Below are positions 34,231 to 45,023 of a DNA stretch of 64,000 bases, piece by piece. The stretch's first letter is position 1. Each line of letters begins with the position of its first letter. A program made the position numbers and the translations under genes. The notes beneath the pieces are model-generated. The model was not told the origin of the DNA, ran no database searches, and saw only the letters and a program-made list of their open reading frames with translations. Source of the DNA: Diphasiastrum complanatum (Eukaryota; Streptophyta; Lycopodiopsida; Lycopodiales; Lycopodiaceae); the NCBI GenBank assembly GCA_029204225.1, contig CM055096.1, positions 77,490,580 to 77,554,579 on the forward strand, read 5' to 3'.

Positions 34231-35273
34231 CCTTTATACTCTTTATCTCGAAGGTGTTTGAGCATGGAGATTTTATTGATTTTGAAGATCTATTTTCAAC
34301 CTTGGAAGGGGCCAAGAGCAGTGCATCTCAATATGCATCACAGTTAGTTTCTTTTGCAGAAAGCCAACTTGTGGTGGGTCGAGGTTTGAGGAGGAGTATC
34401 CTCAACGTGAATGTTCAAGATCATCTTCATTGTACAAGGCCAAGTCCTTGTTGTTCTTATTTCATGGAAAAGAAAGGATAAGTGAAGGCGGTATATATTC
34501 TATTGTACTCACCTATGTTTCTCTTTTTTTGGTTGATGTTGTATCTTGCTTAATTGAGACCTGCTTATCTCAAAGATTAAGTAAGACTATAGTTTTGAAT
34601 GAAGTCTTTAGTTTGGAATTAATTCTTGTCATTGGTGACTTGATTATGTTTCCAAAATATCTAGAAAGCAAGATATCGTATCATCATTTGTGTGCTCTTA
34701 AATTGAGTAAGAGCAAGAATGAGTTTAGTACTCATAGTTTGGAAAAAGGAGTTTTTTCATGTTTTGAGGCATATTGTAAACTTCTTTTGAGAGTAAGTGA
34801 AACATCCAATGAGGACACTTACATCCTTAAGAAAGTATTTAGCCTCAATGAGATTTTGGTTTCAAGATTAGATCCATTTTGGATAGAGTTCATAGTGTTT
34901 GGACTAATTAAGCTAGTGTGCTTAATCTTGAATATTGCTCATGGTATAATCTTGATCTATATGATCTTTGTGATCATGATGAGGCATGGAGGCCTCGAGT
35001 TTTTCAGATTCTTATGCAGCCATCTTCATGCATGTGGACTTCTCAAATCTGAGATCAGTATCAAGCATGGAGGAGGCATATCGACATAGTGGCAGATTGG
35101 TGGAATATTTTTTAAAGGCATTTGGAAAAGATTTCTATCAAAGAGATCTTATCGTGGATTTGGTAAGCGTGCTGCTATGATGGATTCTTTGGATCTTCAC
35201 TTCAAATGCAAAGCAAAGAATTCACACACAAAGGATATTCATCAACATCATATAGATATATTTTAAGGAGGAG
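34231..35273 (+). other. Non-coding interior of the deleted copia element
   Basis: Overlapping open frames (34140-34481, 34430-35089) show no integrase, RT or RNase H motif. A segment at 34980-35018 reappears inverted at 36605-36637. A polypurine tract AAGGAGGAG lies at 35265-35273, directly before the LTR. Confidence 0.5.
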
Positions 35274-36133
35274 TGTGAAGAATTGTAAAACATATCTATC
35301 TTACGTATGTTGATTTTGGGGGTTCTACCCATGTAAATTGATTGTACATATTCAAGGTGTGTGAATTGAGCACATATCCTTGTAGAATAGGGCGAGTTTG
35401 GATTAGGTAGATCAAATTCCATTGACATGCAAAATGTTTAGTTGATCTAGTATGACATGCAACAATGTTCACAATGTCTAGAGTGACATACATGTAGATT
35501 CACACATAGAATTGGTCAAATATGGACTTGGAGGAACTCGAGCTATATCAAATCCATTGTGTCCTAAGTTTCTATTGAGACATGCATAACATGCAAATAT
35601 AGTAATGGACACATGCAAGTAGAATTGTAGGTTCATAGTTGAGAAATTGACTTCTGGAGAAAGTAGGTAGAAGTTAGGTTCAATTTCTGCATGCAAGCTG
35701 TTAGGTGTCAATATGGTGGTAGTTTACACTTGATTAGGTGTAGGAAATGCATTGAATGCTAGTAGTACCATGAGCTAAGGCCCTCCTATATATGTACATA
35801 TGGTTCTCATTCATTTCTAATGATGAAGCAAGCTTTGGTAAGGTCATAATGTCAAAATTGGATCTCATGCTATTTTGCTTGTAATTGTATTCTCTTTCTA
35901 ATTCGAGATTGGTGTCTTCTTCATACATTATTATGCTTATGTATTTTTCCTATTTGTGAGGAATTAGTGTTGCTTTGATCTGTAGCATTTTAAATTGTGC
36001 TCTAGCCTCAAATCTGTTGGTAGATTGTAGTATTACTCTGCAGGTGATTTGTGTGCCACCATAAAGCATGGTAAAGATCATTCACACTTTTGTTGTGGTT
36101 CCCCACATGTGTGAAGTTGCTGGATTTTTCACA
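35274..36133 (+). repeat. Copia LTR (860 bp) followed by a primer-binding site
   Basis: It begins TGTGAAGAATTG after the polypurine tract and ends TTTTTCACA at 36133, with TGATATCAGAGCC right behind. It therefore serves as 3' LTR of the element to the left and as 5' LTR of another unit to the right. The inverted partner is at 37106-37632. Confidence 0.8.
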
Positions 36134-37632
36134 TGATATCAGAGCCATACCATGCTTTGAATGCTACTAACATCAGGTGTGTGAAATTTTTTTCGACAAT
36201 TCAAGCTAGAAAGTTGTTTAGCCCTTTTTTGTTATCTATTCTTGAAATTTTTTTGGATCAATGAGAACCATATGTACATATATAGGAGAGCCTTAGCTCA
36301 TGGTACTACTAGCATTCAATGCATTTCCTACACCTAATCAAGTGTAAACTACCACCATATTGACACGTAATAGCTTGCATGCAGAAATTGCACCTAACTT
36401 CTACCTACTTTTTTCAAATGTCAATTTCTCAACTATGAACCTACAATTCTACTTGCATGTGTCCATTACTATATTTGCATGCTATGCATGTCTCAATAGA
36501 AACTTAGGACACAATGGATTTGATATGGCTCGAGTTCCTCCAAGTCCATGTTTGACCAATTCTATGTGTAAATCTACATGCATGTCAATCTAGACATTGT
36601 AACACATAAGAATCTGACAAATTCGAGGCCTCCATGCCTCATCTTATCCAATTCTATCTTTGATTGAGTACCAAAAGCTGTGAATGATGAATCATGCATG
36701 CAATATATTCAAATAAAAAAGTGTCCACTCGGGTTTTGGGTCTCTCCCTACCCCTCTTTAAGAGCTAATAACTCCTACTAGGATCATCAGAATGAATTGA
36801 AACCAAGTGCACTGGAAAGTAGACTCTTCTAGCTTTCCAACAAGCTATAATGTTAGTACCTTTGGACCTAGCATTAAGGAAATAGAATGAAATGATGTAT
36901 TTTGGTTTTCACATGTGTGAAAAGTCAGAATTCCATACATCCTCTGTTCTGGACTAAAAATATCAGTTGTAACCTCATTGATCCAAAAACTGTTCAAGAA
37001 TAGATAGCAAAAAAGTGCTAAACAGCTTTCTAGCTTGAATTGTCAGAAAATTCTTCATACACCTGATATTAGTAGCATTCAAAGCATGGTATGGCTCTGA
37101 TATCATGTGAAAAATCCAGCAACTTCACACATGTGGGGAACCACAACAAAAGTGTGAATGATCTTTACCATGCTTTATGGTGGCACACAGATCACCTGCA
37201 GAGTAATACTACATTCTACCAACAGATCTAAGGCTAGAGCACAATCTAGAATGCTACAAATCAAAGCAACACTAATTCCTCACAAATAGGGAAAATACAT
37301 AAGCATAATAATGTATGAAGAAGACACCAATCTCGAGTTAGAGAGAGAATACAATTACAAGCAAAATAGCATGAGATCCAATTTTGACATTATGACCTTA
37401 CCAAAGCTTGATTCATGATTAGAAATGAATGAGAACCATATGTACATATATAGGAGAGCCTTAGCTAGTGGTATTACTAGCATTCAATGCATTTCCTCAA
37501 GTTACCACCATATTGACACCTAACAACTTGCATGCAGAAATTGCATCTAACTCTACCTACTTTCTCCAAATGCCAATTTCTCAACTATGAACCTACAATT
37601 CTACTTGCATGTGTCCATTACTATATTTGCAT
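36134..37632 (-). mobile_element. Inverted, internally deleted copia derivative fused head-on to a leader
   Basis: 36134-36262 is a plus-strand leader stub. From 36263 the strand flips. 36263-36604 is antisense LTR, 36605-36637 is 33 bases of antisense 3' interior, 36638-37092 is antisense leader, 37093-37105 is the primer-binding site (minus-strand TGATATCAGAGCC), and 37106-37632 is antisense LTR cut off where LINE sequence starts. Gag and pol are entirely missing. The junction at 36262 falls in AATGAG, present in both parents. Confidence 0.7.
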
Positions 37633-38508
37633 GCAAGGTTCTTAAGCAGGAAGGGCCATTTGAAATGAAAAGAACAACCAAAAGAAATGAGGTTTTTCAA
37701 AATTGGTGAGGGTTGGAGCAAAGAAGGAACACAGTCAATGAGGCGATATAAGAAAGCAGAAACGCTTGCCAATGATGAACAGGATGCAGAAGAGAAGAAA
37801 GGCGACGAAGCACCAAAGAGCAATTTTTAAGGGTGGGGTCTAGAATACCCAGACCACCATCCACAATAGGAGCATAAAAAACACACCAAGAAAGAAGTGG
37901 ACGCTTCCCAGCCTAGTGGAAACAATGAAGAGATTTGGAGAGGGCGTTGTGAAGAGAATGAGTAGCCACAAAGAGAGATGAAAAGTAAACTGTATAGGTC
38001 AAAAGAATATACCTAGCCACCAAGACTCTTGAGGGAAAAGACATAAAATGTGGATCCCAAGAGGCCAGCTTGGCAGCGAGGGAGTCCAGAAACTAGCGGG
38101 AACGTTGGGCGGAAGTCAAGTGAATACCAAAAGGAATACCAAGAAGACGAGTAATCGTGCCATGAGGAACCACTCGGATACCTAGAGTGGAAATCCAGAG
38201 GGGAGTGGAAAAGGAAAGAACATGAAGCTCAGACTTGCATTTATTGAGAAGGGAGGAGGATCAATAGTAGAATTCTTCAAAAAGAGAGAGGAGGTAACAA
38301 ACATGTGCCTCAGCAAGAAGAGAAAGAAGACTGACATCATCAGCAAAAAGTTGATGAGGAAGAGGACCCGCGAGTGAAAAGACAGGAGAAATAAGACGAG
38401 CAGAAGCAAACCGGTGGAAAGCACAAGAAAGAGGCTCAGTAGCAATGGAAAAAGCATAGGCGAAAGAGGACAACCTTGTCGAATGGCACAAGAAGGGAAG
38501 AAAGGGAA
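37633..38508 (-). pseudogene. Plant LINE reverse transcriptase fragment
   Basis: The minus strand shows LINE RT palm motifs: AIRQGCPLSPMLF (about 38450-38490) and HQLFADDVSLLSLL (about 38320-38365), where FADD is the catalytic aspartate pair. Further LINE RT and connection sequence runs down to about 37640, with FGIHLTSAQRSR-like blocks in shifted frames near 38090. Both ends are cut by LTR elements: antisense copia LTR at 37632 and an LTR fragment at 38509. Frameshifts abolish function. Confidence 0.78.
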
Positions 38509-40116
38509 AATTGGACCCAACTTAAAAATGATCATGTGTATTGGTTTTGAATTAACCACGTACACTTTATTTGCATATTTGGCCTCATCTAGACTTAGAT
38601 TGCCAAACTAACTAAAAATGTAAAAAACTAGTAGACAATTTTCACCCTCTTCAACTAGTTTTAGCCTAGATTTAGAACATAAACGAAGATGTGGTCTATG
38701 CTTATGAATAAGTCTTTTCCCAATGATTACTCCTCCTCCTCCTCCATAAACCTATTCTAATGCACTAAGCACTCACTCTCCTCTCAAGAAATGAAGGAAT
38801 AGTGAAATTACAATGATTTAGAACATTGCAAAACTAGCTCTCTTGAAACTAGACAACTTACATGTAGATCTTGATGAATTTTGATCAACAAATGATCAAA
38901 TACAATAGATTGAAACTAAGCTATGAAAATTGATGACTCACACACAATTTGGAGATCTTATTACAATCAATCCTATTGACTCAACAAGAAATTATATGCA
39001 AAATAATTGACAATCTTGGTGCTCATCCATATAGGGAGACTTTTCTTTCAAGAGGAGCAAAGCTCATTCACAAAGGAAAATTTTCATCCAATAAAGGAGA
39101 TTAAATCATCCACATGGGGAGCATAGTCCACTCACTAGGGAGAGTCATGGAGCATAGCTCACTCACTAGTGGAGATTTTCAATTTGGAAGCTAGAAACAA
39201 TAATAAAGCTTCAATGTAGACAAAGTTTTCAACATATAAAAAGCTTGTTTGGATGAATCACATTAAATAACATAAATATCTATCCCTGGAGTATAAATTA
39301 CTTGAAATGACATGTAAATGGCACAAGATCATATAGATCCAACCACTACAAGTCATAAGAGATTATTTGATCAACGACAAATGTAGGCAGATGCAAAGAA
39401 TCATGCTAGATTGATGCAAAAACCTATTTTTGGAAAACTTGCTATTTTTGGCCACTAAACTGCTCTGATAACATGCCAAAATTTAAGATTCAAACTAATC
39501 CTAAACATAAATCTAGGCACAATAGAAGATGCACAAAAAATAATCTAACATTTGTAGACAATTCTACACAGAAAATTACTAGTTTGATCAAGATCTACTC
39601 ATCATAACTTGATAGATGCAAGAGATATTCCAAGGATATATAGATCTGAACCATTTCTCTATAAAAAGGCCATACGACAAAAAATGAACATTTATTTCCA
39701 CTCTCCAATAGAGATTGATCAAGCTTGCAACAAGTATTCTATTGACAAGTAGAAGAGAACCTAAAAGCTGACTCCAAAGCTTTCAAAATTAAAATACTTT
39801 TAAGAACTCTTTTTCTAGCATAGAACCTATTATTTATAACAGAGAGTGATGACTCTCTCTCCTCAAAATAGATGAGTTTAGCCAAGCTTATTAACAACTA
39901 GTCATAAAATAGTGATATTGGCCAAAATTGTCAAATCAAAGCTAAAAATGAACTTTTAATGACCAAGTGAAATTGGACCCAACTTAAACATGAACATGTG
40001 TATTGGTTTTACACGTGTGAACTAACCATGTACACTTTATTTTCATATTTGGCCTCATTTAGACTTAAATTACCAAACTACCTAGAAATTTAAAAAACTA
40101 GCAAACAATTTTCACA
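38509..40116 (-). mobile_element. Small non-autonomous LTR element, 3' LTR truncated
   Basis: The 5' LTR on the minus strand is 40116-39474 (643 bp, TGTGAAAATTG to TTTTGGCA). The primer-binding site TGTTATCAGAGC follows (39473-39462). Then comes a non-coding interior of roughly 820 bp, with a GGAGGAGGAGGAGGAG purine run near 38730. A second LTR start at about 38645-38509 repeats the first 130 bases or so of the 5' LTR. The 3' LTR is cut at the LINE junction. No Gag or Pol. Confidence 0.72.
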
Positions 40117-41189
40117 AAAAAACACTTATACTTTTAATTTGTCCATTACAAATTACAAAGACAATCTCTATAGTTGCCACATTTTCCCTAGAGACATCTC
40201 CTAGGTTGAATCTGGTACGTAACAAGTACTAACAAAATCCCTCAAAAATTCTATACTCAATTTCTTTCCAAAGAATGTGACATGTGATATTTTGCCAAAT
40301 AAGGCCTCACTTAAAAACCTGTTCAAAAGCATTCTTAGCACAATCAACATCATCACCAAAAGAAGACAAGTGATCATACTCACAAAATATCCTATTTTTT
40401 TGATCGCCTATTGCATTTTGTTGAGCTATCTTTGAGTTTGAGAATTTGCTTTCATATGTACTACAAATGTTGAGAAACTCTTTGGAATGATGATGAGCAC
40501 CAATTTTGAGATTTAGAACATATAACTTTGTGTTGTTTTGACTCTCCATGGTCTCTTTGATGACCTTCTCCTCCAATACTAGAACTTTGTTTTGTGGATT
40601 GTCATTCTTTTTGCAACAAATTCTTAGTACCTATCTTTTTTGGCAACAAATGCTTATTATACATCCTTTTTAGTAGCTTTTTTTTTTTTTGTTTGTCACA
40701 TCCACATAATAAAGGTAAATGCTCTCTACTAGTTTTCCGTTTGTCATAAAAACATGATAAAGATACGTGCTCTCTAGTAGCTTCATGACACATTGGAGAA
40801 TATAGCATAAATCTCTCCATTTTCTTTATGCAGCACACCTTGCTTGACATGTTGAGCTAATCAAACCAAGAGTCTAAATAGAACTTCCTTTATGACTATC
40901 CATACCTTAACTGTTTGTCGATACATAGTGACCATTGTCTTTGCTTGTATTGCCCCTTGTGCTTGAAGTAGACCCTTCTAAGACACATTTATCCTTGCTT
41001 GTTGGAAACATGATATCTTTGATCCTACCATAGAAACAATTCCTACTCCTACTTGGATTCAAAGATACAAGAAACAAGACTAGGCATGTTACGTCTGGGG
41101 CTAAACATGCCACCATAAGAATAAAACCATGTCACCACCATCCTTTGTAGTGCCATCACCAATGTCCATGGTGATATTTCCTTGAGTAC
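40117..41189. other. Unrecognised DNA beside the copia insertion
   Basis: Minus-strand frames at 40307-40576, 40602-40850, 40907-41116 and 41049-41309 are short. No domain was recognised. It may be an old element interrupted by the copia insertion at 41190. Confidence 0.35.
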
Positions 41190-41891
41190 TGTAAAGAATT
41201 GCCAAAAATTGGCAAATCTAGCTTGATCAAAAACCATGAAGAATGGTGTAAGTTTTGTACATAATTGGGTTCCACACATATATGGCCAAAATGCCACGTG
41301 GCAACCCACTCCTAATGTAGGTTAGGTCAAGTCCATAGGGTTGGTCATGTCATTTTGGTAGTGATTCCTAATTTATAGTACCTACACCTAAGTTTAAGGC
41401 GAAAATTTGACAAACTAGCTACCTACTAAGCATAACTCTAGGATCTAGGCTAGGGTTTCATTTTAGGTCAAGGAGAGTGAGTTTACTTCCTTATTACATG
41501 CTGGAAATCCACCTAACTTCATGAAGGAAGTCGAATTTGCTATGTAGTCCCTCTCTCCATAGTGAGAAGATAGAAAATTTTTGGAGCTCATTGGCAATAT
41601 CAAGCTAGTTCACTATGTACATTGAGTTTTTGTGATCCAAATGAAACCAAATCAATTTCTACTTATTTCTTAGGTTGAAGGCCGTACTACAACCTGTAGT
41701 AGACACATGTGGGCTCGGATTTCAATGTTGATCAACGCTTTTGATTGTTAATGCTTGTTGTTTGTCAAATTGCCAATCTAGATCAACTTTTTTTGTGTCT
41801 AGTTTTTTGATAGATTGTTAAGAAAGCATCCAATCACTCTTGTGGATCTTTTCTAGATCCATTTATGGTCCTAAAGTACAGTACTTTCACA
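41190..41891 (+). repeat. 5' LTR of the gag-only copia element
   Basis: 702 bp, TGTAAAGAATTG to ACTTTCACA. The second start base triplet is TAA where the 3' LTR has TGA, consistent with a G-to-A change. Directly followed by the primer-binding site. Confidence 0.88.
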
Positions 41892-41904
41892 TGGTATCAG
41901 AGCC
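41892..41904 (+). promoter_or_regulatory. Primer-binding site of the gag-only copia element
   Basis: TGGTATCAGAGCC, an exact complement of plant initiator methionine tRNA 3' end sequence as used by most plant LTR elements. Confidence 0.9.
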
Positions 41905-42247
41905 AAGTACAAGAGCATAAGCCATTGATCTAATGCAAATCCATTTTTAGCAAGTTTTAGTGCTATAAACTAGAATTGAGAGGGCAAGCTAGAATCTTGA
42001 TTTTGGTGAAGAGATTTGATCCCAAACTTGGTAGGGGTCCAAATCCATACTATGCACATGTGTGGGCACCTCTGAACCTGCATTTAATGAATGGTATTCA
42101 TTTGATCCAAAGAAATTCGATTTGTGAGCTTTTGATGTAATTTTTGGTGGAAATCTTAGGATACGCTACCAAGATTGAGGGCCATTGATTAGATTTGACT
42201 TAGGGTCATGAGATCTAATTAATCTAGGCTGAAATCAGTTCCTCTAA

Positions 42248-43384
42248 ATGTTGAGAGAAGTATCAGCATGTACTAGTGCTAAAGAGGCTTGGGAGTCTTT
42301 AAAATCAATCTATGAATCTAGTAACACTTCAAGAGTACTCATGCTTAGGAATCAGATTTTGCAAAGCATGAGGAGAAGTGAGGAGAGTGCACATGATTAT
42401 GTACTTAGAATCAAGTCTCTAAATAGGGAGTTGGCTTCCATTGGAGAGAAGATTCATGATGGAGAGCTTGTACAAATTGTCCTTAATGGTCTAGGAGATG
42501 ACTTTGCAAATTTGGTCCAAAGTTTTGCCATCCAAGATACTTTGCCAACTATAGAAAGACTTCACAGTGTATTAGTGACTGAAGAGTGTAGGATGCTCCA
42601 TGCAAAATCTAGGATGAGTACCTTGTCTTTGCAGAATGGTGATGAGAAAGCCAATTTCTCATTCAAGGGCAAAAAGAAGACCAATGGAAAGAAGAAGCAT
42701 CCAAAGGAGGCCAAAGAAGAGGATGATGCATCAAGCTCAAAGGATAAGTCAAAGCAGAAATGTTTCTTTTGTGGAAAGAAGGGGCATTATGCATCTGAAT
42801 GCTACAAGAGGCTAAGAGCCCAAGTGGAGGAGGACAAACAAGGAAACCTTGCAAAGGAGGAGGAGGAGGATGAAGTAGATGTATTCTTGATGGCATCTAC
42901 ATCCTCACCAACAAGAAATAACAATTCAAGAGACAATTGGTGGATCGACAGTGGGGCTAGCTCCCACATGTCTTGTGAAAAGGACTTTTTCTCAACCTTA
43001 CACTCTTTCAATGCTGCTAAAAAGGTTGTCTTTACTGCAAATGATGAAGAGTGTAGGATAGATGGTGTTGGCACCTTCTCTTTGTGGCTAGAATCCTCAA
43101 AATGCATGGATCTAAAAAATGTCTTTTATGTACCATCAATCACCAAGAATATGCTTAGTGTTGGTCTACTCTTAGAAAGTGGTTTGGATGTCCACTTTAA
43201 GCATGGTGTTTGCTTCATCTTGAAGAATGATGTTTGCATTGCAAAGGGATTTAAACATGGAAGATTGTTTAAGTTGGAAGCTAGTGTTGAGGAGATCACT
43301 CAAGAGGAGCAAAGTGTGTTCTTGCTTGCATTGAGGAGGAGCATCAAAAGGAGGAAGATCTTGAGGATCAGCCTCAAAGCATGA
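42248..43384 (+). CDS. Ty1/copia Gag-protease, N-terminally truncated but open
   Basis: 378 codons, uninterrupted. It begins MLREVSACTSAKEAWESL, the middle of a normal UBN2-type Gag; compared with the relative starting at 32839, about 70 N-terminal residues are gone and the leader joins directly to an internal Met. It continues with RVLMLRNQILQSMRR and LVQIVLNGLGDDFANLVQ, a Lys-rich linker, the CCHC knuckle CFFCGKKGHYASEC (about 42755-42800), an acidic stretch, the protease core WWIDSGASSHMSC (about 42940-42980), then NVFYVPSITKNMLSVGLLL and a pre-integrase start ending FKHGRLFKLEAS. It stops at 43384 before any integrase. Gag would make particles; the protease active site is intact. Confidence 0.88.
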   Translation: MLREVSACTSAKEAWESLKSIYESSNTSRVLMLRNQILQSMRRSEESAHDYVLRIKSLNRELASIGEKIHDGELVQIVLNGLGDDFANLVQSFAIQDTLPTIERLHSVLVTEECRMLHAKSRMSTLSLQNGDEKANFSFKGKKKTNGKKKHPKEAKEEDDASSSKDKSKQKCFFCGKKGHYASECYKRLRAQVEEDKQGNLAKEEEEDEVDVFLMASTSSPTRNNNSRDNWWIDSGASSHMSCEKDFFSTLHSFNAAKKVVFTANDEECRIDGVGTFSLWLESSKCMDLKNVFYVPSITKNMLSVGLLLESGLDVHFKHGVCFILKNDVCIAKGFKHGRLFKLEASVEEITQEEQSVFLLALRRSIKRRKILRISLKA

Positions 43385-44324
43385 GAGTTCCAAGGCCGAG
43401 TCATCAAATTGCATGCAAATTGTCCATTCAAGTGTGCATCTTGCAAGGGTGGTGAGCATTGGAGAGTATACTATCTTCGAATACTTTTTGGAAAGTAGTA
43501 GTAGACATGAGGTGACTTATTTCTTACCTTTAAGATTCATGGTGTTTATTACTTTGTATGACAAGACAATGAAATGGGATGCTTTGAAATCTACATTTGT
43601 TGTTGATAAAGCAATTTCATTGGATAACTATTTTTGTAATAGTTTGAATAGAGTCATAAAAGATGAAATATCATTTGCTTTGGAAATCTTTGTGTCCACA
43701 TGCTTTGTGCATGATCATTCCAATGTAAGGACCAAAGATTATCCTATTTCAATGATAGGAATAATGGTAGTGTTTTGCTCTTCAAGTAGAGATCATAGAA
43801 TCTACTTGTAAAAGAATTCGTCTATGGTGAAAATGTGATCTTTCAAGAGTGGAAGATTTGTAAACTTGAAGAAACACCTTTGGATCAACACCTTATTCAA
43901 TTCATTGATGTTTTGGAGTCAAGTCAAGTGGAGGAACAAGCTCAAGACCCAAGGACTCCAAGAAGAATCTTGAGTATCAAGATGGAGCCATCTAGGCTCA
44001 ATCATATGGATCAAGCAAGGCAAGTTGTCTTTGGCAACATTATGTATGCACTTAATAGTTTAATTGATGGTGCACAAAGTGCCTTGGAATCCATGGCTTG
44101 GCATGATGTATAGTTTTTGAAGTGTGCTACATGTATATAGACACATTTGTGGAACATCTTGTAAGGGATCCTTTAAGAGGTGGTGAAAGACCCTTCATGG
44201 ACATCATTCTCTATTGAAGTCTCAAAAGTTCCTTGTTTGTAGCTGTATTTTTTAGACACTTCTAAAAGCATTCATTCATCTAGAAAGAGAGTTGTAGATA
44301 GATCAAGCTAAATTTGAGGAGGAG
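43385..44324 (+). other. Copia interior without integrase or RT
   Basis: Frames at 43413-43811 and 43835-44113 are open. The second contains an RNase H/RT-end-like phrase only in a very loose sense (NSLIDGAQSALESMAWHDV), and neither holds IN or RT motifs. In an autonomous element roughly 2.5-3 kb of pol would lie here. Confidence 0.5.
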
Positions 44325-45023
44325 TGTGAAGAATTGCCAAAAATTGGCAAATCTAGCTTGATCAAAAACCATGAAGAATGGTGTAAATTTTGTACATAAT
44401 TGGGTTCCACACATGTATGGCCAAAATTCCACGTGGCAACCCCCTCCTAATGTAGGTTAGGTCAAGTCCATAGGGTTGGTCATGTCATTTTGGTAGTGAT
44501 TCCTACTTTATAGGACCTACACCCAAGTTTAAGGTAAAAATTTGACCAACTAGCTACCTACCAAGCATAACTCTAGGATCTAGGCTAGGGTTTCATTTTA
44601 GGTCAAGGAGAGTGAGTTAACTTCCTTATTACAGGCTGGAAATCCACCTAACTTCAAGAAGGAAGTCGAATTTGCTATGTAGTCCCTCTCTCCATAGTGA
44701 GAAGATAGAAATTTTTTGGAGCTCATTGGCAATCTCAAGCTAGTTCACTATGTACATTGAGTTTTTTTTATTCAAATGAAACCAAATCAATTTCTACTTG
44801 TTTCTCAGGTTGAAGGCTGTACTACAGCCTGTAGTACACACGTGTGGGCTCGGATTTCAATGTTGATCAATGCTTTTGATTGTTAATGCTTGTTGTTTGT
44901 CAAATTGCCAATCTAGATCAACTTTTTTGTGTCTAGTTTTTTGATAGATTGTTAAGCAAGCATCCAATCACTCTTGGATCTTTTGTAGATCCATTTATGG
45001 TCCTAAAGTACAGTACTTTCACA
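44325..45023 (+). repeat. 3' LTR of the gag-only copia element
   Basis: 699 bp, TGTGAAGAATTG to ACTTTCACA. It is collinear with 41190-41891 throughout, with mostly single-base differences and a few small indels. Confidence 0.88.

Larger units (their letters stand above)
41190..45023 (+). mobile_element. Complete gag-only copia-type LTR element
   Basis: 5' LTR 41190-41891, primer-binding site 41892, interior 41892-44324, purine tract GAGGAGGAG ending at 44324, 3' LTR 44325-45023. Flanking pentamers are AGTAC and ATTAC, one mismatch from a 5-bp target duplication. The interior encodes Gag and protease only; the element would need integrase and RT from relatives. LTRs are about 95-96% alike over the first 340 bases by eye, suggesting a moderately old insertion. 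Confidence 0.85.
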
